Shown: positions 18,306-28,281 of the stretch, one piece after another
Layout of the letters: each line of letters starts with the position of its first letter
Numbering within the stretch: position 1 is the first letter of the stretch
Assembly (NCBI RefSeq): GCF_010119245.1
Contig: NZ_WNKG01000002.1
Location: 434,001-498,000, forward strand
Source: Cyclobacterium salsum
GTDB lineage: Bacteria > Bacteroidota > Bacteroidia > Cytophagales > Cyclobacteriaceae
Reading direction: 5' to 3'
DNA length: 64,000 nucleotides
Position numbers and translations under genes: made by a program
Notes under the pieces: model-generated
Seen by the model: the letters and a program-made list of their open reading frames with translations, nothing else
The model's database searches: none
Told to the model about the DNA's origin: nothing

Positions 18306-19475
18306 ATGCTAGAGGTTCTATTTTGGATGTCGATTGTCGTTGTTTGGTATGCATTTTTAGGTTATGGAGTGATTTTGATTTTGCTGGTGAAGCTTAAAGG
18401 AATTTTTACGCGTAATCCTTCAGCGTCTTTTCCTGAAAATTGGCCGGAAGTTAGCTTGGTAATTCCCTGCTTCAATGAGGCGGATGTAATCCGGATTAAG
18501 GCTGAAAATTCGCTTGCCTTGGATTATCCCAGTTCCAACTATAAAGTTATTTTTATCACCGACGGATCCACCGATAACTTTCGGGAAGTATTAGCGGAAT
18601 TCCCGCAGGTGGAAATCCTGCATGAGGATCGCAGGGCAGGAAAAACGGCCGCTGAAAATCGGGCCATGACCCAAATCAAAAGCCCATTTGTTGTTTTTAC
18701 CGATGCCAATACCCTTCTCAATAAAATGGCCTTGAAAAACATCGTCCGTCATTTTTCTTTTGAAAAAGTAGGTTGTGTTTCCGGAGAAAAACGCGTGCTT
18801 ATGGAATCGGCGGAATCGGCCAGTGCTGCTGGCGAAGGTATGTATTGGAAATACGAATCCTTTCTGAAGAAACTCGATAGTAGCCTTTACTCCGCAGTGG
18901 GAGCGGCCGGTGAGCTGGTAGCTTTTCGCTCTACCCTTTACCAAACGCTTCCGGAAGATACCATTTTGGATGATTTTATGCAGTCTATGCTTATCGCCTC
19001 GAAAGGGTATAAAATTGTATACGAGCCGGAAGCCTACGCCATGGAAACAGGTTCAGATTCCATTCCGGAGGAGTTAAAGAGAAAGATCAGAATCAGTGCT
19101 GGCGGCTGGCAGTCCATGAAAAGGTTATTTTTCCAAATTACGCCATTTAGCCAACCGCTGTTGTTTTTCCAGTACCTTTCCCACCGGGTGCTTCGATGGA
19201 CGATTACGCCTTTTTTGCTTATTTTCATCTTTATTTTGAATCTGTTTTTATGGACTCAAGGTTGGGTCTATCAGCTGCTGCTGATTGGGCAGATCCTGTT
19301 TTACCTGGCTGCCGGATTGGGTTATTTTCTCGAAAATAGAAAAGTAAGGATAAAAGTACTTTTTGTCCCTTATTACTTTTGCCTGATGAATTATGCCGTG
19401 GTGGCTGGATTGATCCGCTTCCTGAAGGGAAGTCAGAAAAGCACCTGGGAAAAAGCCAAACGGAAGCAACATTAG
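18306..19475 (+). CDS. Membrane-associated family 2 glycosyltransferase
   Basis: A 389-residue GT2. It has an N-terminal helix (5-30), a GT-A domain starting VSLVIPCFNEADVI, ITDGSTDN, the metal-binding DANT motif and RKIRISAGGWQ in the acceptor region, then a helix-rich C-terminus (about 290-370). The layout resembles poly-N-acetylglucosamine or cellulose-synthase-like enzymes. It stands apart from the main exopolysaccharide operon, divergent from the hybrid kinase across a 208-bp AT-rich spacer. It shares domain plan with the GT2 at 3402 but is clearly a different paralogue. Confidence 0.87.
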   Translation: MLEVLFWMSIVVVWYAFLGYGVILILLVKLKGIFTRNPSASFPENWPEVSLVIPCFNEADVIRIKAENSLALDYPSSNYKVIFITDGSTDNFREVLAEFPQVEILHEDRRAGKTAAENRAMTQIKSPFVVFTDANTLLNKMALKNIVRHFSFEKVGCVSGEKRVLMESAESASAAGEGMYWKYESFLKKLDSSLYSAVGAAGELVAFRSTLYQTLPEDTILDDFMQSMLIASKGYKIVYEPEAYAMETGSDSIPEELKRKIRISAGGWQSMKRLFFQITPFSQPLLFFQYLSHRVLRWTITPFLLIFIFILNLFLWTQGWVYQLLLIGQILFYLAAGLGYFLENRKVRIKVLFVPYYFCLMNYAVVAGLIRFLKGSQKSTWEKAKRKQH

Positions 19476-19639
19476 TAATCCAGGAAAACAAAATAACTCA
19501 GGTAGGGTAAGAATTAATTTTGAGTTGGGATAGTAAAATTCAATGACGGATTCGTTGCTCCAGGTTAACTATTTTTGTTATTTTTTTACTACATTTCCTT
19601 CAATTCCTCTTTTCTTCCAAAATCAATTTGAGGCTGCCA

Positions 19640-22090
19640 ATGAAAAAACCATGTCTGATTATTTTCTTGCTTTGTCTGGTAATGGCAGCAAGCTTCGCCC
19701 AAGAAACTACCTTCGAAACGTCCAATTTTCGACTCCTACTAGATCAACAAGGACATGTAAACAGCCTTTTCGATAAAAACAATAAAGTCGAATACCATTC
19801 TGGAGATCAGCCAAGTCCTTTTCTTCGCATTCGGGTTTCGGGCAAGGTGCTTTTTCCGGAAAAAATGGAAGTGCGGAGAGACCTGCTAATCCTGACCTTT
19901 GCCCAGGAGGATATCCGAATAAAAATTCAACCGAAAGCGTATTCAGATTACCTAAGCTTTGAAATTGTTTCTATTTCAAGCATACATAAGGTTGACTGGG
20001 TGGTTTGGGGTCCTTTTCCTACCACCATCCGGGAGATTATTGGAGAAGCTGTGGGGGTGGTCCGTAACGACGACTTTGCCATCGGGATACAAGCCCTGAA
20101 TGTGAAAACACTGGGAGGCTATCCAGATGCTGAAAGTGATATCGAGCCGGCATATGATATTTTTGAAACGGGAGATTTAGTGGATTTGGATGCCAGCTGG
20201 CGAAATAAAAAATATTACAGGGGGCAGACGGCAAAAGTGAGCGAAAACGGAAGTCTGCTTCAGGCTTACAGCAGAAATAGAAACAAAGATCGGATCATTG
20301 CCAACGTTGGGCACGACAGGTATCTTGCTCCAGCCTTTGAGGATGGAGGTCCCGTGGGTTCCAAAATTGCACTTTTTGGCAGTTCCTCTAAGTTTGTCCT
20401 GGATTTGATTGGCAAAATTGAAACCCAGGAAGGGCTACCCCATCCGCTGATAGATGGGGAATGGGCTAAGAAATCCAGGAAAGCGACTTCCTCTTACCTG
20501 ATTTTGGATTTTACGGTAGAAAATTTAGACAGGGCTTTAGAATTTACCCAAAAGGCCGGATTGGAGTACTTGTATCATGGCGGACCCTTCCGAAACTGGG
20601 GCCATTTTGATTTGAAGAAGGAATCCTTTCCGGACAACTGGAAAAGCCTGAAAGCATGTGTCGATCGTGCTCGCCAAAAAGGAGTGCAGCTAGGGGTCCA
20701 TACCCTTTCCAATTTTATTAGCACCGATGACCCCTACGTTAGTCCGAAACCGGATCCAGGGCTGGCCAAGGTGGGGATTTCGAGTTTAGCAAAACCTCTT
20801 ACCCGAGAGGATAATGTGATCCATATTGAGTCTCCTGATTTCTTCAATCAGATGGAAAATAATTCTCTCCAAGCCGTTCAGATCGGAGATGAAATAATCC
20901 GATACCGTTCTGTTTCCCCTGAGGCGCCCTGGAGGTTAGAGGGCTGTTTGCGGGGAGCTTATGGGACAGAACCCCGGGCCTATTCAGAGGGCACCTCAAT
21001 AGGGAAATTAATAGACCATGCTTACCAGGTTTTTCTGGGAGATGTAAACCTGTCAAAGGAAATGGCGATCAGGCTTGCAAGACTCTTCAATGAAACCGGG
21101 CTGAAGCAAGTTTCTTTTGATGGATTGGAAGGCACCTGGTCCACCGGAATGGGCCAATATGCACGAAGCCTTTTTACCAAAACCTGGTTTGATCACCTAA
21201 ATGCCGATTTACAGGGAAAAGTAATCAACGATGCCAGCAATCCATCTCATTTTAACTGGCATATCAACACGCGGTATAATTGGGGAGAACCTTGGTATGC
21301 TGGATTCCGGGAAAGCCAAACCAATTACCGACTGATGAATCAGGATTTTTACCAGAGAAATCTGTTGCCCGCGATGTTGGGCTGGTTTAGTATGCGCCCG
21401 GAAACCAGCTTGGAAGATACCGAATGGCTTCTGGCAAGAGCTTCCGGTTTTGATGCTGGGTTTGCCTTTAATCTGAGTTTTGATGCGGTAGAAAAAAACG
21501 GACAGTCCGCAGCTATTTTTGCGGCCATAAGAAACTGGGAGAAGGCGCGAATGGCTGGCGCTTTTACTGCAGAGCAGAAAAGCAGGATGCAGGATATTCA
21601 AAATGAATTTAGTCTGGTGCCTGAGGGCGCTGAGAAATGGAAGCTGATTCCCTATCAAATCGGACGCGTGGAGCATCCCCATATTTTGAAGCAACCAGGG
21701 GAACCCCTGCAGACTTCCATCCATTGGGAGAATCCAAACCCCAGTCAACCGTTGCAATTCCTCATTAGTCTGGTGCCGGCATCCGGTGAGAGCGTAGCAA
21801 AAGCCTCAAAAATAACCTTAACGGTCAATCAGTTTTATGCGCTGGAAATTCCGGTCACCCTGAAAGCAAACCAGCAAGTTAAGCTTATGGGAAATGGGGA
21901 TCTTGTTGTATATGATAAGTATTGGCAGGAACTTGAAGTACTATCCGGATTGGAGGTGATTCCTGAATTGGAAAATGGGACCAATGAACTCTCGGTAACT
22001 GCAGATTTTGAGGCTGCTCCCGGAGCTACATTAAAGGTAGAAATAAAATCTCAGGGACCTGATGAAACCGTAATCGCAATGGACAGGTAA
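19640..22090 (+). CDS. Secreted protein with TIM-barrel glycoside-hydrolase-like domain, family unassigned
   Basis: An 816-residue protein with a clear signal peptide (MKKPCLIIFLLCLVMAASFAQ). The start is taken as ATG 19640; the longer frame from TTG 19628 adds only four residues. Residues about 20-270 look like a beta-rich N-terminal domain. From about 285 a barrel-like series appears (LEYLYHGGPFRNWGHFD, GVQLGVHTLSNFI, KQVSFDGLEGTW with D494). The C-terminal 120 residues are beta-sandwich-like. This pattern resembles clan GH-D-type or related retaining glycosidases, but I cannot place it in a numbered family. It lies upstream of the sigma/FecR/SusCD block on the same strand and is likely part of the same glycan programme. 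Confidence 0.7.
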   Translation: MKKPCLIIFLLCLVMAASFAQETTFETSNFRLLLDQQGHVNSLFDKNNKVEYHSGDQPSPFLRIRVSGKVLFPEKMEVRRDLLILTFAQEDIRIKIQPKAYSDYLSFEIVSISSIHKVDWVVWGPFPTTIREIIGEAVGVVRNDDFAIGIQALNVKTLGGYPDAESDIEPAYDIFETGDLVDLDASWRNKKYYRGQTAKVSENGSLLQAYSRNRNKDRIIANVGHDRYLAPAFEDGGPVGSKIALFGSSSKFVLDLIGKIETQEGLPHPLIDGEWAKKSRKATSSYLILDFTVENLDRALEFTQKAGLEYLYHGGPFRNWGHFDLKKESFPDNWKSLKACVDRARQKGVQLGVHTLSNFISTDDPYVSPKPDPGLAKVGISSLAKPLTREDNVIHIESPDFFNQMENNSLQAVQIGDEIIRYRSVSPEAPWRLEGCLRGAYGTEPRAYSEGTSIGKLIDHAYQVFLGDVNLSKEMAIRLARLFNETGLKQVSFDGLEGTWSTGMGQYARSLFTKTWFDHLNADLQGKVINDASNPSHFNWHINTRYNWGEPWYAGFRESQTNYRLMNQDFYQRNLLPAMLGWFSMRPETSLEDTEWLLARASGFDAGFAFNLSFDAVEKNGQSAAIFAAIRNWEKARMAGAFTAEQKSRMQDIQNEFSLVPEGAEKWKLIPYQIGRVEHPHILKQPGEPLQTSIHWENPNPSQPLQFLISLVPASGESVAKASKITLTVNQFYALEIPVTLKANQQVKLMGNGDLVVYDKYWQELEVLSGLEVIPELENGTNELSVTADFEAAPGATLKVEIKSQGPDETVIAMDR

Positions 22091-22202
22091 TGGTGGTAGT
22101 AAAGGCGACTACCTATCCAGGGCTTGTACTGACTTTTCCCTACGCATTGCATTGGAAAGGAAATAGTTTTACTTTCACCGGTAAATAAACCCAAATACCG
22201 TT

Positions 22203-22979
22203 ATGAAGATACTTATCCTACTCCTGCTGTCCATGGCCTTTTCCCAAATTCATGCACAACATTTCCAACCCCATCCCTCGGCTGTTTTTGAATACCAAAT
22301 GTTACCCGTAACAACCCGGGGTGAGACAGCGTTAAGGCATTTGATGGATTGGCCCACCAAGACGCTGGAAAATTTTCATGTCGAACAGCTTGATCTGAAG
22401 GCTACAGAGGCTCTTGAAATAAAAGGCGACCAGGAAATGCTGGTGCTGGTATTGGACGGGGCGCTTCAATTGGATACCGACCATTCCAATGAGGTCATGG
22501 AAGAACGGAGTATCGCCTGGTTGCCTCGGAATAAAAATTTCAAAATGGCTCCGCAAAATTCCAGTGCTTCCGTTTATCTGATACGATGGACTGTTGAGGG
22601 CAGCGCTAAAGAGGTGGCAACTGACCGTCCCGAGGCGAAAATTTTCCATTATGATGCCATGGACTTTCAGGAGACTTCCAAGGGAGGCAGACGCGCTATC
22701 ATGAGAGACGAAACGGAAATGTTACAAGAACTCGAAATGCATATTACAACCTTAAAGGAAGGTGAAAAAAGTCACGACCCTCACGTGCACGCTGATGAAG
22801 AAATTATTCTGGTGCTGCAGGGTCATGTAGCCGAACATATCAACGGAACCGAATACCAGCTGGGACCGGGCTCTTTGGTGTTTTTATCCGCCTATGACCC
22901 TCATGGAATTCGCAATGTGGGTAAGGGGGAATGTGAGTATTACGCCATTCGCTGGATTACAGCAAAAACGGGAAGGTAA
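22203..22979 (+). CDS. Secreted bicupin protein
   Basis: A 258-residue protein with a signal peptide ending near QIHAQH. Two cupin domains are present. The N-terminal one (about 50-130) lacks the metal-binding HxH set. The C-terminal one (about 165-250) has HDPHVHADEEIILVLQG and DPHGIRNVG, giving the His/His/Glu/His metal-site pattern. The layout is like bicupins such as ureidoglycine aminohydrolase or KdgF-like sugar-converting cupins, with the active site in the second cupin. Export and position beside glycan-processing genes favour a sugar-related role, but the substrate is unknown. It begins 112 bp after the barrel protein. Confidence 0.75.
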   Translation: MKILILLLLSMAFSQIHAQHFQPHPSAVFEYQMLPVTTRGETALRHLMDWPTKTLENFHVEQLDLKATEALEIKGDQEMLVLVLDGALQLDTDHSNEVMEERSIAWLPRNKNFKMAPQNSSASVYLIRWTVEGSAKEVATDRPEAKIFHYDAMDFQETSKGGRRAIMRDETEMLQELEMHITTLKEGEKSHDPHVHADEEIILVLQGHVAEHINGTEYQLGPGSLVFLSAYDPHGIRNVGKGECEYYAIRWITAKTGR

Positions 22980-23122
22980 CTATTTCAAAAAAGGCATCTT
23001 TAAAAAAGGTATTTTTTTATTTAAAATGAAATAAGGTATATTGTATTCCCGAAACCGCCAAACCTGCTAAAGTATACTGCTTACTGTCCAATGTAATAAA
23101 CCCTATCCCCAATCGTGAGTTC

Positions 23123-23719
23123 ATGGGAGTTTTGCAAAAACATACAGATACGGAATTGCTGGCAAGTCTCCGGCAGGGAGACATGGCTGCCTTCGATGAG
23201 TTATATTTTAGGTATGCTAAAAAATTAATGGCATTTTCCCGTACTATTTTTACAGATCAGTATCTTGCCGAAGAGGCTGTTCAGGAAATTTTTGTAAGAA
23301 TCTGGCAACGAAGAAAAAAACTGGATGCTTCCAAATCCTTCAAGACTTACCTTTTTCAATCGGTCAAATATTATGTATACAACCACATTCGCAATCGCAA
23401 AAAGGATTGTTGCCTGGAAGCGGTAGCAGGCCGCCCGGAGTTTGTGGACCAAAGTCAGGAAAAGGACATGGCCTACCACGAATTAGAGGAGTGGGCGATG
23501 GAGTTAATTAGTCGATTACCGACCGTGCAGCAAGAGGTTTTTCGCCTGAACAAGCTCGATGGCTTGAGTAGTGATCAAATAGCGGCACAGATGAATTTAT
23601 CTAAACGGACCATTGAGCACCACATTTACCTGGCCTCAAAATCACTGAAAAAAAACCTGCTTCAGCATCCTACCTTTTCTGGACTTTTGTTTCTCAGTAT
23701 TAGTTTTGGTATTTGTTAA
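23123..23719 (+). CDS. ECF RNA polymerase sigma factor (Bacteroidetes SusCD-associated type)
   Basis: A 198-residue sigma-70 family ECF factor. Region 2 is seen as FDELYFRYAKKLMAFSR through AEEAVQEIFVRIWQRR, and region 4 as LPTVQQEVFRLNKLDGLSSDQIAAQMNLSKRTIEHHI. The C-terminus is hydrophobic (FSGLLFLSISFGIC), common in this Bacteroidota subgroup. It heads a classical cell-surface signalling cassette: sigma, FecR anti-sigma, SusC with STN domain, SusD. It should direct transcription of the downstream susCD operon when ligand occupies the receptor. A 138-bp AT-rich spacer separates it from fecR. Confidence 0.95.
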   Translation: MGVLQKHTDTELLASLRQGDMAAFDELYFRYAKKLMAFSRTIFTDQYLAEEAVQEIFVRIWQRRKKLDASKSFKTYLFQSVKYYVYNHIRNRKKDCCLEAVAGRPEFVDQSQEKDMAYHELEEWAMELISRLPTVQQEVFRLNKLDGLSSDQIAAQMNLSKRTIEHHIYLASKSLKKNLLQHPTFSGLLFLSISFGIC

Positions 23720-23857
23720 AAATACCGTGTTATTGTAAAATAATATTCTTCTATTTTATAAAAATAAATTTTTGTAAAATTTATTTAAAGAATTTTTAGA
23801 ATTCCATTAAGTAAATAGACTGTCTGATGGTTTCTATACCAAAGCACAATAAACCCA

Positions 23858-24853
23858 GTGAAAAAAGAAGTACTATCCCGGTTTTTGAATGGAACGGCCA
23901 GCCAGGACGAAAAGAACCTGGTATTAAGTTGGCTGGAGCAGGAGAATGCGCGGGAAATTTTTGACCGGCATTTAAAGGAAATATGGAAGGATTCCAGTCC
24001 TTCCGATGCGGATAGGACGGATTACGAATCCCTTTTACAGCGGATTCACAAGAAAGTGCAACCCGGATCAGGGAGGGGAAAAGTCAAACCCATGATTTCC
24101 TTGACAACATTTTTTCGGATAGCTGCTTCCCTGATTTTGGTTGTCGGATCTGCCTATTTTTTGAAACAGGGTTTGGAACACCAACATCCAGTCCCGGTAG
24201 TAAATGAAAAAACAATTACCAAAGTGACTCAAGAAGGTGAGAAGCTGACGTTGGATTTGCCAGACGGCACTCAAATCACTCTAAATGCGAATTCATCCCT
24301 TTCCTTTTCCTCCCATTTTGGGCAAGAAGAACGAGTCGTTCACCTTTCCGGAGAGGCTTTTTTTATTATCGCCAAAGATTCTTTACGTCCATTCCAGGTG
24401 ATTACCAATGAGATGGTCACCACTGCATTGGGCACGGAATTCAATGCCTATGCGCGATCGGATCAGTACACATTGGCACTTACAGAAGGAAGGGTGGCGA
24501 TTGATGCAGCGAGCCAAAGCGTCGAATTAACTTCCGGACAAATGGCCACAGTGGATGCAAGGTTACATCCCAATGACTTAAAAGTCAACCCATTTGATTT
24601 TGACAGAATCGTTGGATGGAAAGAAGGACAATTGGTGGTTGACCGCAAACCTCTAAGGGTCCTATTGGAGGACTTGAGGTCATGGTATGGAGTAGAAATG
24701 AAAATAGATCCGCAGTTAAACCTAAATCGACGGGTGATCGGCACCTTTCGAAATAAGAACCTGTCCGATGTGTTGACAGGACTGGGGTTTTCCATGGGAT
24801 TTGATTTTGAAATAAACGGAAAAGTGGTATTCATCAAAAAAGAAAGCCTATGA
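23858..24853 (+). CDS. FecR-family anti-sigma factor
   Basis: A 331-residue protein with a cytoplasmic helical N-terminus (LSRFLNGTASQDEKNLVLSWLE) that holds the sigma factor, one membrane helix (about 85-102) and a periplasmic FecR domain (about 125-220, with LDLPDGTQITLNANSSLSF, HLSGEAFF and TALGTEFNAY). A C-terminal DUF4974 domain follows (KPLRVLLEDLRSWYGVEM). It receives the signal from the STN domain of the SusC protein encoded next. The start codon appears to be GTG at 23858. An inverted repeat lies between this gene and susC. Confidence 0.93.
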   Translation: MKKEVLSRFLNGTASQDEKNLVLSWLEQENAREIFDRHLKEIWKDSSPSDADRTDYESLLQRIHKKVQPGSGRGKVKPMISLTTFFRIAASLILVVGSAYFLKQGLEHQHPVPVVNEKTITKVTQEGEKLTLDLPDGTQITLNANSSLSFSSHFGQEERVVHLSGEAFFIIAKDSLRPFQVITNEMVTTALGTEFNAYARSDQYTLALTEGRVAIDAASQSVELTSGQMATVDARLHPNDLKVNPFDFDRIVGWKEGQLVVDRKPLRVLLEDLRSWYGVEMKIDPQLNLNRRVIGTFRNKNLSDVLTGLGFSMGFDFEINGKVVFIKKESL

Positions 24854-24864
24854 ACTAACAAAAA

Positions 24865-24907
24865 GCAGGGTAAAACTCCCATCGGCAAATGAAATGCTTT
24901 ACCCTGC
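24865..24907 (+). promoter_or_regulatory. Hairpin in the fecR-susC spacer
   Basis: Perfect 10-bp arms, GCAGGGTAAA at 24865-24874 and TTTACCCTGC at 24898-24907, enclose a 23-nt loop, 12 bp after the fecR stop and 37 bp before the susC start. No T-tract follows, so a pure intrinsic terminator is unlikely. It may be an attenuator, an RNA-stability element or an operator for the susC promoter. Confidence 0.6.
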
Positions 24908-24944
24908 AGATCTTAATTTGTACTAATTAAAATCCTTTAAAATT

Positions 24945-27900
24945 ATGAAAAGAAAATTACTGTACCTAATCAAAATGGTATCGAAAAACCTATTGTACGG
25001 GCTGGTTCTTCAATGTTTGTTAATGACAACATTGATGGCACATGAGATCAGTGCCCAGATTAAGCCCATTGATGAGTCCTTTATCCGGCTGAATAAGGCG
25101 GAATGGGGGCTTGAGGAAATCTTCCAGGCAGTGGAAGGTAAGACTGATTATCAGTTCGTATTTCCGGAAGAAATTTTGACGAATTCGGCCCGACTTCAGT
25201 TAAAGAGTAAACGGCAGACAGTAAATGAGTTGCTCTTGGATATAGCCCTGGGGGCCAATCTGAAATTCAAGCAGGTAGACAACTCCATTTACGTGGCTCA
25301 GGGGAATCAAACCTCCCGGGAACCGATTGAAATTTTGATCGATGAACGACCGGTAACCGGAAAAGTAGTTGACACCAACGGGCAGGGAATTCCAGGGGCT
25401 ACGGTATTGATTGAGGGCACTACCATCGGTACCGCCACGGATATTGATGGCAATTTCAGTCTGGAAATTCCAGATGATGCCGTGCTGGTGATTTCATACA
25501 TCGGATACGAGTCTCAGCGAATTGAAGTAGGTAACCAAAACGAAATCAATGTCACCTTGGAGGAGGATTTATCCTCGCTTGATGAAATCGTCGTCGTGGG
25601 GTACGGAACCCAGAAAAAGGTAAACCTAACCGGTGCGGTGAGTACCGTCACCTCAGAAGATATTGTGAACCAGCCTGTAGGTCAGACCTCCATGGCATTG
25701 CAGGGTATCGCTCCGGGAGTGACTATCACCCAGAGAAGCGGACAGCCCGGATCAGATGGCGGAGCCATACGAATTAGAGGGGTAGGCACCTTAGGTAATT
25801 CCAATCCCCTGGTCATGGTGGATGGGGTTGAAACCAGCATGAACAATGTAGATCCCAATGAAATAGAAAGTATTTCCATATTGAAGGACGCATCTTCTGC
25901 GGCTATCTATGGTGCGCGCGCCGCCAATGGGGTAGTGCTGATCACCACCAAAAGAGGGGTAGAAGGGGTACAGGTAAACTACAACATGTATGCTGGTTTC
26001 CAGGTACCTACCCGCATGCCGGATATTGTAGGCGCATTGGATCACATGGAGTTGGCCAACGAAGCTTTTACCAATGTGGGTAATGATCCCCAATACACAG
26101 AAGCGTTTCTCGCCGATTACCGGGCAGGCATGCCTTCTGACCAATACCCGAATACAGACTGGCAGGCACTGACCCTTAAGAATACAGCTTTTATGCAGAA
26201 TCATAATGTCAGCATCAATGCTGGCAGTGAAAAGGCCAGGGTTTTTGGTTCGATCAGTTACCTGGATCAGGACGGAATCATTCCCAATACCGATTTTAAC
26301 CGGTTTAACCTCCGTCTAAACTCGGATGTGAGCGTAACGGACAAATTGACTTTATCAATGGACTTGTTTTTACGCAGGGCCTATCAACGAGAACCCTCTT
26401 TTGGTACCGGATATGTTTTCCACTGGATGCGTCGAATACCAGCCAATGAAGTAGGTGTTCTTTCCAACGGAAGGTACGGTGAAGGCTGGAACGGAGATCA
26501 TCCACTGGCGCGCGCCAAAGACGGGGGCCTGCGGACAGAAGAGAGTCTGGATGCCATTCTTAACTTCCGGCTGGATTACAAGATTACCGATTGGCTATCC
26601 GCTGAGTTGATGTATGCACCCAAATTCTGGAACCCGCATACCAAAAGCTTTTCCAATATTACCCAGACCTATGCCAGGGATGGTGAAACCCCCACCCATT
26701 TTGTCCCGCAGCGAAATTCCCTAACGGAAAGATTTGACCGGGAATGGTACAACAATATCCGGGCGATCATCAGAATGGACAAAACCTTCAATGAAGTACA
26801 TACACTCGGTATTACGGCAGGTTACCAACAGGAGGACCAAACCAATAATTGGATCTCTGCTTACCGGGAAGTATTTCCACTGCCTCAGTACCAGCAGATC
26901 AATGCCGGTAACCGGGCCAATGAGCAAACAGGAGGTGCTGCCTCCCATTGGGCTTTACAATCTGTTTTTGGTAGAGTTACCTATAATTACGATGAAAGGT
27001 ACCTGCTGGAAGGAAATGTTCGGAGGGATGCTTCTTCCCGTTTTGCTGAAGGCAACCGAGTCGGTATTTTTCCTTCCTTTTCAGCCGGATGGCGAATCTC
27101 AGAAGAAAATTTTATGCAGGGAAATTCCGGCGTGATCGATCAGTTGAAACTGAGAGCCAGTTGGGGGCAGTTGGGTAATCAAAACATAGGTCTTTACCCC
27201 TTTGCTGCTTTTATGTCTCTTGGGGGAGGAGCTCAGGATTATGTGTTTGACGGGGCCAATGCACCCGGTGCCGCGCTGAATAGCATGGCCAACTCCTCTA
27301 TTCAATGGGAGGTCACCGAAACAACCGATATAGGCATCGATTTTAACCTTTGGGGAAAACTGGATGTGGCTGCTGACTATTACATGAGAAGAACCAAAGA
27401 TATCCTGCTGGCATTGAATATTCCGCAGACCATCGGACTAAGTGCTCCTTTTCAAAATGCGGGCGAAGTGAAAAACAATGGTTATGAACTGATGGTCAAC
27501 TACCGCAACAAGGTAGGAGATTTGAATTATAGCGTTATGCTCAATTATTCGGATGTTCGCAACGAAATTGTCGATATGCGTGGGATAGAAAATACCGGCC
27601 TGACGGTAAACCGGGAGGGACACCCCATCGGCTCGTTTTTTGGCTATATTTCAGAGGGTTTGTTTCAAAGCCAGGAGGAAGTAAATAACCATGCCGATCA
27701 GTTTGGAAATATTGCACCGGGAGATATCAAATACCGTGATGTAGATGGAGACGGCATGATCAACGACCGGGACCTGGCCGTGATTGGAAGTCCCATACCG
27801 AGACATACCTTTGGTCTTCGATTGAACGCTGACTACAAGGGCTTTGATTTCTCTTTGTTTTTGCAGGGAGTAGGCAAAGCGGACGGGTATTTGTTTGGGC

Positions 27901-28268
27901 AAGGAATTATGCCCTTTTACCTGGGAGGTACGGTCCAGGAGCAGCACAAGGACCGTTGGACTCCGGATAATACCGATGCCTCCTTCCCCCGATTGGCCTG
28001 GAACCAAACCAATAACGAGCAAAATTCCAGCTTTTGGATGCGCAATGCATCTTATTTAAGAGGACAGAATGTGCAGTTGGGTTATTCCCTTCCTACAATT
28101 GCCCTTGACAGACTGAATATTCAGCGGGCACGTATCTACCTGAGCGGTAGGAACCTGTTTACCATCACGGATTTTTACGAGGGATACGACCCGGAAGCCC
28201 CGGTTAGCAATGGGGGTTGGTACCCACAGATGACTACCTACACCATGGGCTTGAATGTTAACTTCTAA
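24945..28268 (+). CDS. SusC/RagA TonB-linked outer-membrane receptor with STN signalling domain
   Basis: An 1107-residue receptor. A signal sequence ends near HEISAQ. An STN domain follows (about 45-105, with YQFVFPEEIL and NELLLDIALGANLKF), then a carboxypeptidase-D regulatory-like domain (about 130-205, VTGKVVDTNGQGIPGATV), the SusC motif DEIVVVGYGTQKK, the plug (to about 330) and a 22-strand beta-barrel ending MGLNVNF. It imports oligosaccharides with the SusD lipoprotein, powered by TonB. The STN domain marks it as the ligand sensor for the FecR/ECF sigma pair upstream. The SusD start follows its stop by 13 bp. Confidence 0.97.
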   Translation: MKRKLLYLIKMVSKNLLYGLVLQCLLMTTLMAHEISAQIKPIDESFIRLNKAEWGLEEIFQAVEGKTDYQFVFPEEILTNSARLQLKSKRQTVNELLLDIALGANLKFKQVDNSIYVAQGNQTSREPIEILIDERPVTGKVVDTNGQGIPGATVLIEGTTIGTATDIDGNFSLEIPDDAVLVISYIGYESQRIEVGNQNEINVTLEEDLSSLDEIVVVGYGTQKKVNLTGAVSTVTSEDIVNQPVGQTSMALQGIAPGVTITQRSGQPGSDGGAIRIRGVGTLGNSNPLVMVDGVETSMNNVDPNEIESISILKDASSAAIYGARAANGVVLITTKRGVEGVQVNYNMYAGFQVPTRMPDIVGALDHMELANEAFTNVGNDPQYTEAFLADYRAGMPSDQYPNTDWQALTLKNTAFMQNHNVSINAGSEKARVFGSISYLDQDGIIPNTDFNRFNLRLNSDVSVTDKLTLSMDLFLRRAYQREPSFGTGYVFHWMRRIPANEVGVLSNGRYGEGWNGDHPLARAKDGGLRTEESLDAILNFRLDYKITDWLSAELMYAPKFWNPHTKSFSNITQTYARDGETPTHFVPQRNSLTERFDREWYNNIRAIIRMDKTFNEVHTLGITAGYQQEDQTNNWISAYREVFPLPQYQQINAGNRANEQTGGAASHWALQSVFGRVTYNYDERYLLEGNVRRDASSRFAEGNRVGIFPSFSAGWRISEENFMQGNSGVIDQLKLRASWGQLGNQNIGLYPFAAFMSLGGGAQDYVFDGANAPGAALNSMANSSIQWEVTETTDIGIDFNLWGKLDVAADYYMRRTKDILLALNIPQTIGLSAPFQNAGEVKNNGYELMVNYRNKVGDLNYSVMLNYSDVRNEIVDMRGIENTGLTVNREGHPIGSFFGYISEGLFQSQEEVNNHADQFGNIAPGDIKYRDVDGDGMINDRDLAVIGSPIPRHTFGLRLNADYKGFDFSLFLQGVGKADGYLFGQGIMPFYLGGTVQEQHKDRWTPDNTDASFPRLAWNQTNNEQNSSFWMRNASYLRGQNVQLGYSLPTIALDRLNIQRARIYLSGRNLFTITDFYEGYDPEAPVSNGGWYPQMTTYTMGLNVNF

Positions 28269-28281
28269 ACAGCAGGAACCG

